This document shows, piece after piece, positions 34,154 through 47,735 of a stretch of DNA of 64,000 bases. The notes below the pieces were generated by a model, which was not told the DNA's origin, did no database searches, and saw only the letters and a list, made by a program, of their open reading frames with translations. Position numbers and translations under genes: made by a program. Each line of letters opens with the position of its first letter. The stretch's first letter is position 1. Origin of the DNA: Rotaria macrura (Eukaryota; Rotifera; Eurotatoria; Philodinida; Philodinidae); the NCBI GenBank assembly GCA_900239685.1, contig OENT01000068.1:62001-126000 (forward strand), written 5' to 3'.

Positions 34154-37100
34154 TCATTTGCTGAGACCATGTCGTTTGGCTTCAATTTCATAGACAATCA
34201 ATCGCCACATTTTAACAACAAATACTTCTGCTTCATCGTCAAGTACGACACGAATATCAGATAGGATTGTTTCAGCACTCTTGTTTGACATTATTGATGA
34301 ACATATAAACTCTGTTAATGTGATTTCTTCTTCGCCAATGTATTCAACAATTTTCTTTGTTACCCATGGTTTAATACGTTTTTCCATTAGATTGGAATCA
34401 AGAAGTGACCAATCGAGTGGAAATGAAAATAGATCTTCTTTCTTCGTTGGAATACTTTCAATTAATTTACGTACAGCCTGACGTTTTTCTTCCTGTGATT
34501 GAGCATTATTCACATTTGTTGTCGGTGTTACAGGCGTTGGTTTGCTTGCCGATGATCGACTCGTTGGTTCATCTTTAACAGTTGCTGAATGGTGAGATAC
34601 TACTGGTGTAGGTTGTTGATCAATTATGGTAGATAATCTGGATTTTTTCTGAAAACCATTAGCATTGTCATCATCTTGATCATCCCGGAAAACCTGATAT
34701 ATATTTTATTAGATATAGGATTAAGCATACAAAAAAACAACGCTTACTTCATTGACAGCTAGTTTTCGTTTTGATCGCAATTTCGTACCAGTAATTGGTG
34801 CACCACCAAGCGCAGATGTTTGTCGAGGACTAACTTTTATTTCTAGATAAAAGAAAAAAACGTGAAGTTCGATGAACAATCAAACATTATCTATTTTTAT
34901 TTCTACGAACCATTCTGTGGTAAAGTTATTGCCGGCGATGAATAATCCATTATTTCAGTATCTAAGAAAAGAAAAAAAAAAGAAAACATAGTTGCTTTTA
35001 ATTAAATTTGAGTTTAGATCAATCTTACTCGTAATAATTGGTTCAGTCGATACGATAGGAACATCTTTTCGACTATTTGTTGATACTTCCTCATTATCTG
35101 ATTCGTCGGCAGATTCATCACTTGACGTTCGTGTTAAATCAGCTAAACGTTTACGTATTGATTCTTCTTCTTTTTCTAAACGTCGTTTTATTTCTAATTC
35201 AACATCAAGAATATTATCTTGAAGCAATAATTTTTGACGTAATTCTTCAATTTCTTCTTTTTCATTACGTCTATCACGATTGTCAAGTTCGATTTCATGT
35301 TCACGTTCTTTTAAACGACGCGCTAATGAAGTACCTCTACAATACATTGATATGATCGAAATCAAGATTGAAAAAGAAAATTCAAATATTTTACTTGTAA
35401 TATTTTGGATCATCATTTTCATCGTTGTAATCTTCAAGATATGCTAATAGACGCTTGCCTTCTTTTTCTTCATCGTGTAATCGAGCTAATTCATGGCGTT
35501 TTTCTTGTTCATATTCACTCAGTTTTCTACGTTCACGTTGTTCCCATGCTTTCAAACGCTAAATGACGAACATCATATTGAATAGAACTAAGACGCTAAA
35601 ATCAGATCTCTTGATTTGTTCATTTATTCACAAGCGCTTAATTTATTTTCATAGAATTTTACAGTTGCTAAAACAATTGTTTCTAGCAGTAAATATAATT
35701 TACATCAAAATTGCATGTGTAATCGTTCGAATGGAACGATCGACTAGTATCGTATTGTAGAGAGGGTTATATTGTTGTCTTCTATGACACTTATTACAAG
35801 TCTGCTGTTCTTGAACATATAAGCTTATATGTCTCTTATTGAATTGTTAGAAAATTTCAAAATGGTTTTTTCACTTTGTTGTATAAGATTTTCATTATTC
35901 GAAACATTGATTCTTCTACATTCTCTCTTGCATGAATTACATTAGTGATTAATAATTCATCGAATCATGCTTATATAAATCATACGTAAACTATTGGAAG
36001 CAACAAATGAGTAAATATCTCAATTGTTAAAATAAGTTTAGCAATCTATACGAAATACATTCGTAGTTTTCGTGATATTATTTGTGAAGAATTCATCCTC
36101 AAAGATTCTTGCTAACACATGATTTATGTTCGTTAGAAGTATGTCAAGAAAAAATAATTTATGAACGTTGACATGGAACTTTGTAAAGAAACAGATATTT
36201 TACCGATCTTAAGTTATTTCGAGAAATATTCAACTTATTTTTCGTTTCTCACATCAATGTTGTAGTTGTATGTAAAAATACAACAACACCGGTCACATGT
36301 GTAATATTCACAAGAAACAATTCAAACTGATGACTATCGCTAAGAAAATTTTTGTATCGATCTTCAAAAGTTAGTTTTTTGCCTATGCCAAAAACCAACT
36401 AAGAATCGAAAGACATAAACTATTGTCAGTGTATTCATGATTGCTATTTTTTAAATTCATAATGCACATGATTTCCAAGAGACAATCATGTTCTTGTTTA
36501 ATACATAATTCAACTTACTTCTCGATACCGAATTTCTTTTTCACGTAATCGTCTTTCTTGTCGCCTTTTTTCATATGTTTCTTCGTCACCTCCTTCATCA
36601 TTAGAATGTGGTTTTGACAATGGTGACTTTGTTCTTGAACGACGACCATGTAAACGTGATGGCGGAATAGGTGAACGCCGATCGTAGCGTGACGATGGTG
36701 AACTACGTCGATCACTTGCACGACTACGAACAGAATTACTTGTGTTATTTCTTGATGATGAACTACGATAACGATCATCACTCGGTGATGATCGGTCACG
36801 ACGATTTGAACTACTACGATCATGTTTTGGTGATGAACGATCACGAGATGATGATGGTGGTGATGTATTGCGCGAAGATGGTGAAACCGATGATTTTTGA
36901 TTTCCACTAACAACCGCTTCTTCAGCTGCACGTTTTTCACGTTGTAATGCACGTTCACGTTCATAGCGATCTTTTCTTTCTTTTTCTGTGTTGCGCATCT
37001 TTGTTTCTTCATCTTTGAAACGATCACGAAACCGTTGAATTTCATTTGAAATCAAACTTCGTTGTCCTTCTTCATCGTGAGCTGGATCTGCTGGATCAAC

Positions 37101-39097
37101 GGGTCGTGCTGCCGGAATCGTTGAATTGACCGGTGGCACATCAGATGCAGGAGTAACTGCTGTAGTTGGCGGTACCGGTGGTTGCGGCATTGGTGGCATA
37201 TTTAATGCTGGATTTATGACTACTTGCGTTTCACGAGCTGCCATTTCTTTTGCTTCTAATGCACGTTGATTCATTTCCCGGGCGTATTCACGCATTATCG
37301 TTTCAAGTGATTGTTTTATGGTACAATCTTCACGACGAGTATCATTATCAATATAATCGTCTTCTTCTTCTTCAATTTCACCTTCTTCACCGGATTTTTT
37401 CTAGAACAATAATTAACATTATATTTTATTGTACATAAACCAAATATTTCATTTGTTCTACATACTTCCTTACTGTTCGATGTTTTCGCTTCATCATCAT
37501 CTTCATAGACAAATTTAAATGCCGTTGTATCTTTAGCAGCTTTCTTTGCCAATTCATGTCGTTTCTTTTTCTTATATTCATCGAGTAATGCTTTTGTTTT
37601 AGCATCGACTTTAACCTAAATAGAAAAATAGAAACAACATTCATATCTTATTTTATATTAGATGTTTCTTTTTTTTTAAATTTATTTGAAATATTTATTT
37701 ATATATATATCTCTACATATTTTATCTCAATAAAAATATATATATAATAAGAAAGTCTCCATAACAAGGAACCACTCACTCTTGTTTTTTTATAAAAGAA
37801 TTGTAATTTGTGTTCAAATAATAAACACTAAGAACAAAAAGACTTTTCATAGAACAAAATGACTTTATTAATGATGTTTACAAATTGTTACCAGATCAAT
37901 GTCTGTCTCGCGTTTGAAACCAATCAATCAAGTTAGGAGACACCTAACCATCAACGGAAAATATCCGGGAGTTCTAACACACAATTCAAAACACTTACAT
38001 GTTTATGTTTTTGCAATAGATGTCTAATATTTGATAATCCAAAAGAAAAAAATAATTGGAAACAAAAAAATCACTTACGACTAATTTTTTATCTTGAATT
38101 TGCCAACCATTAAGTAAACGTATACAACGAAGTGTACCTTCAGGATTTTCATATTCACAGAAGCCAAATGCTACAAAGAAAAACGCAAACTTAAAACAGA
38201 TATTACAAGTCAATATGTTACTTTACCTTGAAGTTTACCGTTTGCACCTTGAACGCGTTTCCAATTAACAACATTGCCACAATTCTAGGTTAAAAAAAAA
38301 CAAACATTATAAATCTATTGATCTATTAGGTTGCATTAAATGTATGAATAATTGTTTCATAAATTATCTAGGTCATTAATTTAGAACAGAAACAAAATAT
38401 CCAAGTACGATATTGCCCGTGGCTATGCTTGAAATTTTCAATTATATTTGCCGAATAATAGCTTGATAATAGATATTTATGTTCTTCAAAGCAAGAGTTA
38501 AAACGAAATTAATTTTCTGTCCATTACTCTTGTTTAATGTATTGTTAAAAGTTCATCGCATGAAACATATTGTCGACATATCAATTCTTATGCGTTAAAA
38601 GTGACTTAGTAAACAATGTAGACTTCAATGAGTCAAAACAATTTTTAATTAACTACAATATATATGTGTAATTCATTCTCTTTTGACTAGCAACATTTCA
38701 TGTGATGTTAAGTCATGGAATCGTTTATTTTACTTACATAAAGCATTCGCTTGATCATAGCATCAGGCGCTCTTTCAGAAATACTACCAACAAAAACTGT
38801 TGTCAATGTTTGAAGACGATTTTTCTACAATTAAAATACATCATATTAAAACAGTTACTACAATAATAGGAACAAAACCTTTTCATTTTCTGCTGGTTTA
38901 TGAGTGCCATTAGTTGCGGCTGGTATTCCTGTTGGCGGCGGTGGTGGTGGTGTAGCCATCTAAATAAACAACAAACAATCAATGAATTTTTTTATTATTT
39001 GAACAATTTTACTCACGTTAGTTGGAACCATCATGGGAGCACCCGGAGGGAAGAATGAAATAGGGGGCATCATTGGCATGTTTGGTGGAAAGGACAT
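34154..39097 (-). CDS. RBM25: RNA-binding protein 25 (splicing regulator)
   Basis: Twelve exons: 39097-39017, 38959-38879, 38824-38738, 38284-38227, 38170-38079, 37615-37466, 37400-36519, 35558-35395, 35336-35029, 34961-34911, 34842-34748, 34693-34154. All joins are in phase and give 862 aa (human about 843). Order: a Pro/Met-rich start (MSFPPNMPMMPPISFF); an RRM from residue 60 with RNP2 VFVGSI and RNP1-like AFGFCEYE; a long Arg/Glu and Arg/Ser region with REREREK-type and SPS/SSR runs; the conserved block LEDYNDENDDPKYYKGTSLA; an acidic linker; and a C-terminal PWI domain (PLDWSLLDSNLMEKRIKPWV, then EAEVFVVKMWRLIVYEIEAK). RBM25 is a nuclear-speckle factor that steers 5' splice-site choice, with RRM and PWI domains binding RNA. 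Introns range from 50 bp to 960 bp (35559-36518). An upstream TTTTTTCTAG about 70 bp before the ATG may be a 5'-UTR or trans-splice acceptor. Confidence 0.96.
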
Positions 39098-39419
39098 CGT
39101 TATTGTTTAATTGCTATTGTTATAAGACCAATACAGAAATTTTCGTGTAAATATGCACATTCTAGAAAAAAATAACAACAACAATTAGTATTTAATCGTT
39201 CTTTGTTGATATTGCAATTGATAAGTAGAGATTAGTTCAAGTTTTCCGTTGTTTCTATCCGAAGAAGTTCTATTGTGAATGCACAATATAAATTAGTTTC
39301 AAAAACATGAAGTAGGTCAAGAAACAAAGTTAAAACATCGTTGAACAATAGACAAAAAAGAACAGAAAACACATAGTCTGTTCGAATAAACGATGGAAAA
39401 AATTACATATTTTTATCTT

Positions 39420-39896
39420 CTATGACATTAAATATGGATAATTTCGATAGATTTGTACAGATGATAGAGCAACGATAACAAGAGCCGGAAATACTTTACG
39501 ACTTTTTATAAACCGTATTAACATTACAACGCTAAGAACTGCCGCAATCTAAACGATGAAAAATAATTTCTATAATTACAAATGCCTAGGTTTATAGAAG
39601 GTTTTCATTTCAATTTACGGCAAAATTAGCGACGAAATTTTGACGCGAAGGATGTACAGAATTATAAATTGACCATAAACCAAAGAGACCACCTGTGTAT
39701 AAGAAAGTAAAAATTTCGAAACATCAATTAATTTTTTTAACATACCAGCTAAAAGGGATATAAGACTACCCTTACGGGCATAGCCAACTATACCACCAAG
39801 AACTAAAAATTAATTTTTGAAATAACAAATGAAATTTGTGTGCGCAAATAATATACTCAATGATGAGCCATAAGCAAATGCAAACTGGTCAGTCAT
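39420..39896 (-). CDS. TMEM14: TMEM14 family small membrane protein
   Basis: Four short exons: 39896-39857, 39802-39746, 39692-39619 and 39548-39420. They join in phase into 99 aa. The protein begins MTDQFAFAYGSSLILGGIVG and continues YARKGSLISLLAGGLFGLWS, matching the TMEM14 pattern (FAYAALVTSGGIVGYAKAGS, then SLAAGLFFG). The third conserved segment is IRFIKSRKVFPALVIVALSS, equivalent to MRFYNSRKFMPAGLIA. Three to four membrane spans are expected. Vertebrate TMEM14C is a mitochondrial inner-membrane protein needed for porphyrin import; which paralogue this equals cannot be told. It lies 322 bp upstream of RBM25 on the same strand. Introns are 54-70 bp. Confidence 0.9.
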
Positions 39897-42821
39897 AGTG
39901 GATGTATGAAAGAAATCAAATTGATTCTTTTCTTAAATATAAACAGACCACTTTTTGAATGATATAAATATGAGAAATAAACAAAAGAATCAACATGTAT
40001 GCATACAGTGGCCATGTTGGTAATGATGTATGTTTGTTAGGAATACAAAAGATGCACTATATTCTCTGTTTATTTCCTTTCCACGCGTCTATATAATTTC
40101 ATGTTAGCCCTACACATTTATGCAATTAGTTCGTATGTAATTTCATTGGACGCACGATAATCGACTAGTTCGTGAAACACCCAATCAAATTTTTTACCTA
40201 TTAAAAGACATCAGTTCAGAAATATTATCTATCATATACTTCTATTTTAGTGATAAATGGTTATCGAGAGTAGTTAAACATACCAGATGTTTTTTTGAAA
40301 TCGAACTATAGATGTGCTGGTTGGCCTTCGAAAATCTACTATCTAGAAAAATAATCGAAAGATATTTTTAGAAAAAAAAACAATTATTCTATTGAAGAAT
40401 GATTTTCTTAATTAGTCTCTGCTATCTTATGTGTTCATTCGATTCGAATAAGAAAAAATAAAAATACATGTTCTACTAAAAAAATTCATACGCAGAATTC
40501 TGTCTTGGTTTCGACACTGTCGATGAAAACATATTGAGAGATATTGTCTGAATACGTATCATACAGGCAATCAATAGTATTTATGATCTAATTGATAGAA
40601 GTATTAGAAGTACTGTAGTAAATAAATTCCTTTCATCCTGAGTGTTGCTATCAGGGACATGATTCAATTGATAATACATGTAAGAAAATAATCACATGTT
40701 AATGAACTATGGATTCAATTGTAAGAATGAATTTTTCTATTTTAGTTCTTGATGATTATTACGAAACAATCTTAATGCACTAGTGATCATTTTACAGGTT
40801 CAACAGCCATGTGATTCGAAATAAAATCGTGAATAACATGATTTCTCCATCGATTTTAATATAATCTATAATTTAAAGAATACGAAAACTATGTATGCAT
40901 CTTTGAAAGATAAATGACGATCTATGAATGATTAATAGATAAAAATAATTGAGACAATCAATCTGTGATAGTGAACAAATCTTCAAAGTCTATATTTATA
41001 GGGTAAATATTAATCGATACTGTACAGAGTTATAACCGATTTCAAAGAAGAAGACACTTGGGTATTTCTTTTAATAACTATTGACAAGAACATGATAGAA
41101 GAGCACGATTTTCTCAATTACAAAAAGCACCGTTCACATCGTAACATGTATGAACATAATTTTTTGGAGATTTTTACACAACCGATAACTTATTCCTCTA
41201 GGTTTTTATATTCTGAACGTTTTAGCAGATGTTCAAAAGGTTGAACTCTTGAATTTCGAGCTAAAATTTTGCCTTGAGATATGCTTAATAGGCCATAGTA
41301 CATCATGATAATTCTAGCGGTGAAGAACAAAATCCTTTTTCGAGACATTCCATTGCCAAGTGAGACTGCGTCTTGTGAAGGGAGCGCTCTTTAAAATATT
41401 TTTATTTTTCATGTTCCTGGCACAATTTATTCAAAAAAAACTAACTACCTATCTTCTATTTTTGATATGGATAATTGTATTATGAATTTCATTTGAAAAA
41501 AATGATCATTCGACCCCTCCGTATTTACGATAGGATCTCGCGATATTCCAAACATAGTATAATCATCTTCAAAATGCTTCCAGACAATTTATATCGTTGG
41601 AAGTTTGTATTCAACAGTTACAAAATGATAAATTAGTCGAATTCGGTACTTCGTAATTTATAGGATTAAGTTTGAAAAGTATTTTCTTAGTTCATATACT
41701 TTCTTCGATTCTAGTGAGTGGAAATAAGGATAGTTTTCAATTGATTTGCATTCCTAAATTAAGTTATACACGAAAAATTTCTTTCTCTTGTTGAAAAAAA
41801 GTTTAATAAACTAATTCTTTTGAACAAATTGAACGTTTTACGATCTGAAGATAGTAAACCATCGATCATACTAATTTTAAGGATGAATCTAAAATATATT
41901 CTTGTCAAGTTGAATTTTGATATTCTCACTGGCTTACATTTACAACTTATTGAGTTGATCAGTAAAGAAAATGACTTTAATTTATATTATAAATAAACGT
42001 TGATCAATACACTTCACCAGGGGCGTACCGACCGGGGGGGGGGCGTAAAGCCCCCCCTGCTATTGAAAATTTTGTGTTTTTGGTACAAAAAAATTGAAAA
42101 AGCTCTTTTCTGGGGACTTTAGTTGCTGAATTGATATGAATAAAGACCTTACGCCCCCCCTGCTTTTGAAATATTGAGATGGGGGATCGTTACGCCCCCC
42201 CTGCTTTTGAAATATTGAGATGGGGGATCGCTACGCCCCCCCCTGCTCTCGAGACTTCGGTACGCCTCTGCACTTCACAATCATTATTGTTGAACAAAAA
42301 ATAATATTTACGTAATAAGAAATACAATCTGGTCTACAATCAAATCATGTCAATAACTATTCGATAAAATTTTTGATAGTTGTAAGAAAATAAATTTTCT
42401 AGAAGACTATAATCGAAATTAATCGCTCTACTTGTCTTTCATTCTGTATAACTTCTTAGAACGAAGGCGATTCTTCAAGTGAGAAACTTTCTCTAAAATC
42501 TTGTTGTTAGTGATATTGGATGTATTCTTCAAATAGAGATTATTTCCGTTATACCATACGTGCGTGATAGAATCTCATCAAGATTTACTTTTTTTGTTTT
42601 CCTCTGACACTTTTTCGTTTGAAAAATAAGATTTGTATAATTTCTAATTGAAAGACAGTAAAAGATTATTGTACATGTGGCACCATCTGAATTTCAACTA
42701 GTATATGACTGGTTAGAATATTCAACCATGGTTGAGAACATCATTCATTTTTACATACACAAACTGTATATCAATTGATTCAGTTTTATTTTGATTTGGA
42801 AATAAAAAGAAAGATCAAAAC
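39897..42821. other. Intergenic stretch with a hAT-type MITE
   Basis: AT-rich and without a supportable gene. The only structured feature seen is the MITE at 42018-42270. Confidence 0.6.
42010..42278. mobile_element. hAT-type MITE with 8-bp target duplication
   Basis: The element (42018-42270, 253 bp) starts CAGGGGCGTACCGA and ends with the inverse of CAGAGGCGTACCGA. It is flanked by perfect copies of CACTTCAC at 42010-42017 and 42271-42278. CAGNGGCG termini and 8-bp duplications are diagnostic for the hAT superfamily. Inside, a 41-bp unit starting ACGCCCCCCCTGCTTTTGAA repeats from 42151, 42192 and (partly) 42233. No transposase is encoded. The perfect duplication and high end identity suggest a fairly recent insertion. 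Confidence 0.92.
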
Positions 42822-45800
42822 ATGTTGATGCAAGATATAATAGCACCTGTACAAAACATACATTTCGACCTCGATGAAATCGTATGTTCTCAGCAAGGTG
42901 CACTACCACTTCCTTTTCCTAACATGGATAAAGCTAATGTAGGTGTATGTGAATTTTTCCTACGTTCCAACTGTTCCAATCAACGTTGTCCATTTCGGCA
43001 TATACATGGAGATAAAACAGTTGTATGTAAACATTGGCTACGTGGTCTTTGTAAAAAAGGTATAGAAATAACTAAATTCATTGACAACTGATACTTTTCC
43101 ATCTCACTGTATTCAATCTATTGTCTTCTAAGGTGATGATTGCGAGTTTCTTCATGAATATGATATGGCTAAAATGCCTGAATGTTATTTTTTTTCTAAA
43201 TTTGGACAATGCATGAATAAAGAATGTGCATTTCTTCATCTTGATCCCGAATCAAAAATACGTGGTATGTAACGAATATTTCATTAAGAAAAATTTACTT
43301 TGACATTACGAATATTTATGTTCAGATTGCCCATGGTATGATCGCGGTTTTTGTCGTCATGGACCAAACTGTAAAAATCGTCATACACGAAAAGTTCTTT
43401 GTCAAAATTATTTATGCGGATTTTGTCCGGAAGGACCACGTTGTACATTATCACATCCAACATTTGATTTACCGAATTCAAATGAATTCACGCCTCAACA
43501 ACGTAAAGTTGTTTATGTTTGTGATTTTTGTCATGAAACAGGCCATAAAGCTTCCTCTTGTTTTAAACTATCGATGGAAGAAAGACAAAAATATCTTAAT
43601 ATGCCAGCTAATAATAATACTCAATCACAACAATACAATTCACGATCGTCTTACGGTCAAAATCAGAACTTGAATCCGAATCAAGACGGTGGATTATCAC
43701 ACCAGCCTGGAAATATGCATTCTACCGATGAACAACATCCAGCTGGAATGGTGCTTTCACAGCCATTTCAACATGACGTTACTTGTTTCAAATGTGGAGA
43801 ACGAGGGTATGCTCAGCAGTTTTCGTCACTATTTTATGTTTTTATCGAGAAGTTTCTTGAGTTCATTCAAATGACAATCAACAAATAGATTTAATCAAAA
43901 ATGAATAGAGTCGTTTTGCATCATATATCGAGGAGTCAAATGAGAGCTGAATAAACTAGAGAAGATGTCAATCGAAAAATATCACTAGAGAGGTTATATT
44001 GTAAAATAATGTTTACAATTTAGAAAAACGAGAAATCCAAACATAGTTCACTCTTTTGGTGTTGTTACTTTATAATTCAAGCGAAAATCATTTTCATAGG
44101 TTATGCATAGATCATATTAATCTAGTTAATGTCGCTTCTCAGAAGATCACATTTATCTTGACAGAGTTTCAAACTGATTACAACTCGAAACATAATATTT
44201 TCATAGACCGGTGCTCTCACATAAAGTAACATACAGTGAAGTGTAGAAAATAATGGCATGGAATTACGTGGTCAGTAAAATAGATGAAATAGTCAGTAAA
44301 ATAAATGATATGATCAGTAAGGTAGATAATCAGTCAAAAGATTGAATGATCAGTAATGAAATTTTCAGTCTACGCCCGCCCCCCCNCCCCCCCCCCCCCC
44401 CCCCCCCCCCACCTCCTTTCCCTAGAACAGAAGCCAAACCTCGAAGTCAATAATGACTGATTTCTATGGATTCTTCATGAATTAAGAATCCGTAGGAAAT
44501 CCATATGATATTAAACGATAATGTGTTCTGAAATTTGTTGCATGCGACAAAGTGCCCTACGTTAAACGCCATGTAGCTGCATCGATGAAGACATATCAGA
44601 AGCGGCCGATAGCCGCTATTGTCGCAGTTTCTCGCTGTCTAATTGGATTCCTTTGGGTTCTCGTGGATTCTCCAAAGATTCCCAACGAATTTTCCATGAA
44701 TTCCTCATGAATTTCGAATCCATGGAAGTCAGTCAGTACTGACTTCGAGGGTCGGGTTCTCTATTCTGGGAGGAGTGGACTGAACATTTCATTACTGATC
44801 ATTCAATCTTTTGACTGATTATCTACCTTACTGATCATATCATTTATTTTACTGACTATTTCATCTATTTTACTGAAAATCTCATCGATTATACTAACCA
44901 AATATTTTGTTGCCAAAAATAATTGCCGATAGTCATGTGCGTTTTCTCGAGTCAAATCAGTCAAGTGTATGAATGAATTATTCCAAAACCTTCCTCCGGA
45001 GTCAAAATGGTGCTATAGAATGGAATGTGAGCAATATTTCTAAAAAAATGTCACATTCTATTGACCTATAAACATCATGATTTGAGTGTCCATTGTCTTT
45101 TTCTTCGCATACTGAATAGTCATCTTACACTGTGTGAACTAAAACAATCGTTGAGTTGCAGAGATTGTCTTCCTACCGAAAACTCTTTGTTCGTAGCATT
45201 TAATGAAATTTAGATGCGCTTGAAATACGAGTAATCCTAGAAATCAATAGATGAGCACAATATACAGAATTGTCTGTACAAACGGCCCACTCATGCAATA
45301 TTCTCACTTTTCGGCAATGAATTGTATGGTCGACTTGAAATTTTGAGAGTAGATTGACCTCGACTAATAGGTAAAATTATCTTTCAGTAAACAATTCTTA
45401 GAATTCGTTTTTGGTAAACAATTTCTTTCCTATCTTAAAACTCCGTGCAATATCATACAGAGCAGAAACTTCATCTACAAAAGCTTGAACCTAGACTAGA
45501 TTTAACTGTTACTCTCACCTTAATGCAGATGGATCTTTTTAGGTTTTAATAGAATTTATATGTATATAAGTAATACGAACCCAGGATGTTTTGACTGAAG
45601 CATTGTGCACATTATATTTCTGCGCTAGTTACATACAGAAAAACAGGACTAATTATTGATTATAATATTTATGTACTACCTGGTGTGTAAACTATATAAG
45701 AGAAAAGAATTTTCAATATTCATTGTATTTAGAGGGATAGGTTTAACAAGTATTAGCAATTTTGGTTGTTGCATTCCACTGCATATAAAATACATCCAGT

Positions 45801-46629
45801 TTCAGTAGCTTTGGAAAGAGCTCGACATCACTGACTTTGATATTATTCTATGGATAAAAGAAAACTGTTTCATTTCTTCAGGGAGATTTTTAAGACTATT
45901 GATTCTACTCGACATAATACAAACATACAATTCATGAGAATTTACATACTGACACAAAAGAAGCCTTCTGCATCGAATACTATCATATTTTATGATTAAC
46001 ATCATTGATGAACGCGGAGCTGACTCTGATTTATTATCCCTATTTTTCATATCGATTAAAATATGAACAAAGCTTCTATAATAGTTTTATACATACTGTT
46101 CGATATAGTTTCTTTCTGTATTTTTCATTGTTAGATGATTGGATTTGTAACGTTTTACTATCTTATGGCAGAAATAAAATTTAGATATTAACTTCTAATG
46201 TCGAGAATAGTAACTGTGACATAGTTGAGTAAACTCTATCCAAACATGACCCATAACCAATTGTTTTCAATGTCAAATACCGGGTATTTAACACTCGTGA
46301 ACAAGATGCAACACGAAAACTAGCCTACTGAGATATTATTACATATAGCAAAGTATCTTTGATATGTTAAGATGTGGTTATTATCCAGAATAGATGATGT
46401 ATTATTAATTTTTAATAGATACGGTCTCGTCGAGAGAAATATTTATTGAACGTTTCAATAGAAACACAAACTTTGACTAAAAGCATAATGCATAATAATA
46501 GAGAAAACAAAACGTATTCATTGTTGAAATTACAGATTTATTGTAATTATCTATTTTAGCCATTATGCCAACAAATGTACACGGGCCCATGTTCCGTATT
46601 TACGCAATCAGAATATTCAACGACGATAG
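42822..46629 (+). CDS. CPSF4: Cleavage and polyadenylation specificity factor 30-kDa subunit
   Basis: Exons 42822-43059, 43133-43264, 43326-43806 and 46560-46629 join in phase into 306 aa. Five CCCH fingers follow in order: CEFFLRSNCSNQRCPFRH, CKHWLRGLCKKGDDCEFLH, CYFFSKFGQCMNKECAFLH, CPWYDRGFCRHGPNCKNRH and CQNYLCGFCPEGPRCTLSH. Two CCHC knuckles come next: CDFCHETGHKASSC and, split by the last intron, CFKCGERGHYANKC. CPSF30 recognises the AAUAAA signal with WDR33 in the nuclear 3'-processing complex. Two knuckles, as in the Drosophila protein, differ from the single one in vertebrate CPSF4. The last exon is only 70 bp, ends IQRR-TAG and lies 2.75 kb away, across an intron that carries a foldback element. 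The small last exon was placed because it completes the second knuckle exactly. Confidence 0.93.
44272..44876. mobile_element. Foldback element with TCAGT-repeat arms in CPSF4 intron
   Basis: Left arm 44272-44375 and right arm 44773-44876 are near-perfect inverted copies. Inward pairing continues less exactly (CCTCGAAGTCAATAATGACT near 44438 against its inverse near 44735), so the whole 605 bp is close to one hairpin. The left arm is built of a short unit starting TCAGT at 44272, 44293, 44314, 44330, 44351 and 44366 (spacing 21, 21, 16, 21, 15). A poly-C run of about 30, with one N at 44386, follows the left arm. No coding frame or clear target duplication was found. Confidence 0.8.
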
Positions 46630-47447
46630 ATCACTTCAATGTCTTTTTGTTTTCTTTTTTTCTCGTATTTGTGTGTCTTTATCTATGTTAACAATAAACA
46701 CAGAGCAAATCGTCTCGTTACTTTTTGTATAATGCGCTAATTTTTTTCTTAAATAGCGTTTCGGTTTGTTCATAATGTCATAGTTCTTTTTGTGTGTCTT
46801 AAAACTAAACGGTGATATATCTGGTTGTTGTTTTCTAGATTAATAAACATAAACTGTCGATAAGTATTTGAATTGGACTTGATTCATTTTAACATCATTT
46901 GAGTATATCGAAATAGTACGAGCTACTTGTGTCGTGGTCGACAAACGAATATTTTGACCTGTCGATAATCTTGTCATCGCACACATAATTTTGCTCGATT
47001 TCGTTAATATGAATCAAATAAAGAATAAAACGTCTTGAAACTAAAGATCATCATATGTGTCATTGCTGATTCAGAAAGTTTTGCTAATCAATCCACTATG
47101 AAGTTTCTGTTTCTTCTATATCACCGTTATCTACACTTCAGTGAAAGCGAAGCTTCTTTTTATTGATCAAATATTGAATATGACCATGGTAGCTTACTAT
47201 TTCTGTATCGGCTGATTTTTGAAGTCAATCAATTAATAACTAAAACGTTGATTCTTTATTTGTTCCTTTATACGTAATGTGTTCACTTTTGATGAAACAA
47301 TAAGATGCTTTGAAATTCAATAGTTTTCAACTCTAAACGAACAACACAGATGGTGAATAGACGTTTTTTTCTTCCATTTTTATTTTGACAATTTACATAG
47401 AAAAAAATTTTCAATTTAAATATAGAAAAACAAAAAAGAAATACGTT

Positions 47448-47735
47448 TTACAGTTGATAATATTGGTAGAAAAACGTTGGAAACAATGTGTAAGGTCCAA
47501 AATAACTATACCCGACTGGAACAAAATCAATATCTTTTTCCACATGAACGCGACCTGTAAATGGATTCTGGTAAATGTCGAAATCTTGCGAATACATACC
47601 GTAACCCTAATTTCCGAAATTATTGGCTCGGTAATTTTGATTCCATTTATTAATTATGCCGGTCGGTGTTGCATACATGATGAAAATAGTAGTCGATAAA
47701 TACAGAAAGATTTTGTTTTTATTGGATATGCACAT
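47448..47735 (-). pseudogene. Small secreted protein with an in-frame TAG
   Basis: One frame runs from ATG at 47735 to TAA at 47448 (95 positions) but has a TAG at 47609-47607 (codon 43). Residues 1-28 look like a signal peptide (MCISNKNK then IFLYLSTTIFIMYA). After it come INKWNQNYRANNFGN, the TAG, then GYGMYSQDFDIYQNPFTGRV and a Tyr/Phe-rich end (GYSYFGPYTLFPTFFYQYYQ). The sequence on both sides of the TAG reads as one protein in the same frame. It may be a young pseudogene, a sequencing error, or a stop codon that is read through. A TATAAATA lies at 47756-47749; if it is the TATA box, the second ATG (47678) would be the likely start. No family is recognised. Confidence 0.4.

Noticed and set aside
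36515-37045. 176-aa His-rich minus frame overlapping RBM25
   Set aside because: It is a shifted-frame shadow of the RBM25 Arg/Ser region; the phased, conserved RBM25 frame is the real one.
45802-46050. 82-aa minus frame in the CPSF4 intron
   Set aside because: No family, no splice context and weak coding character.
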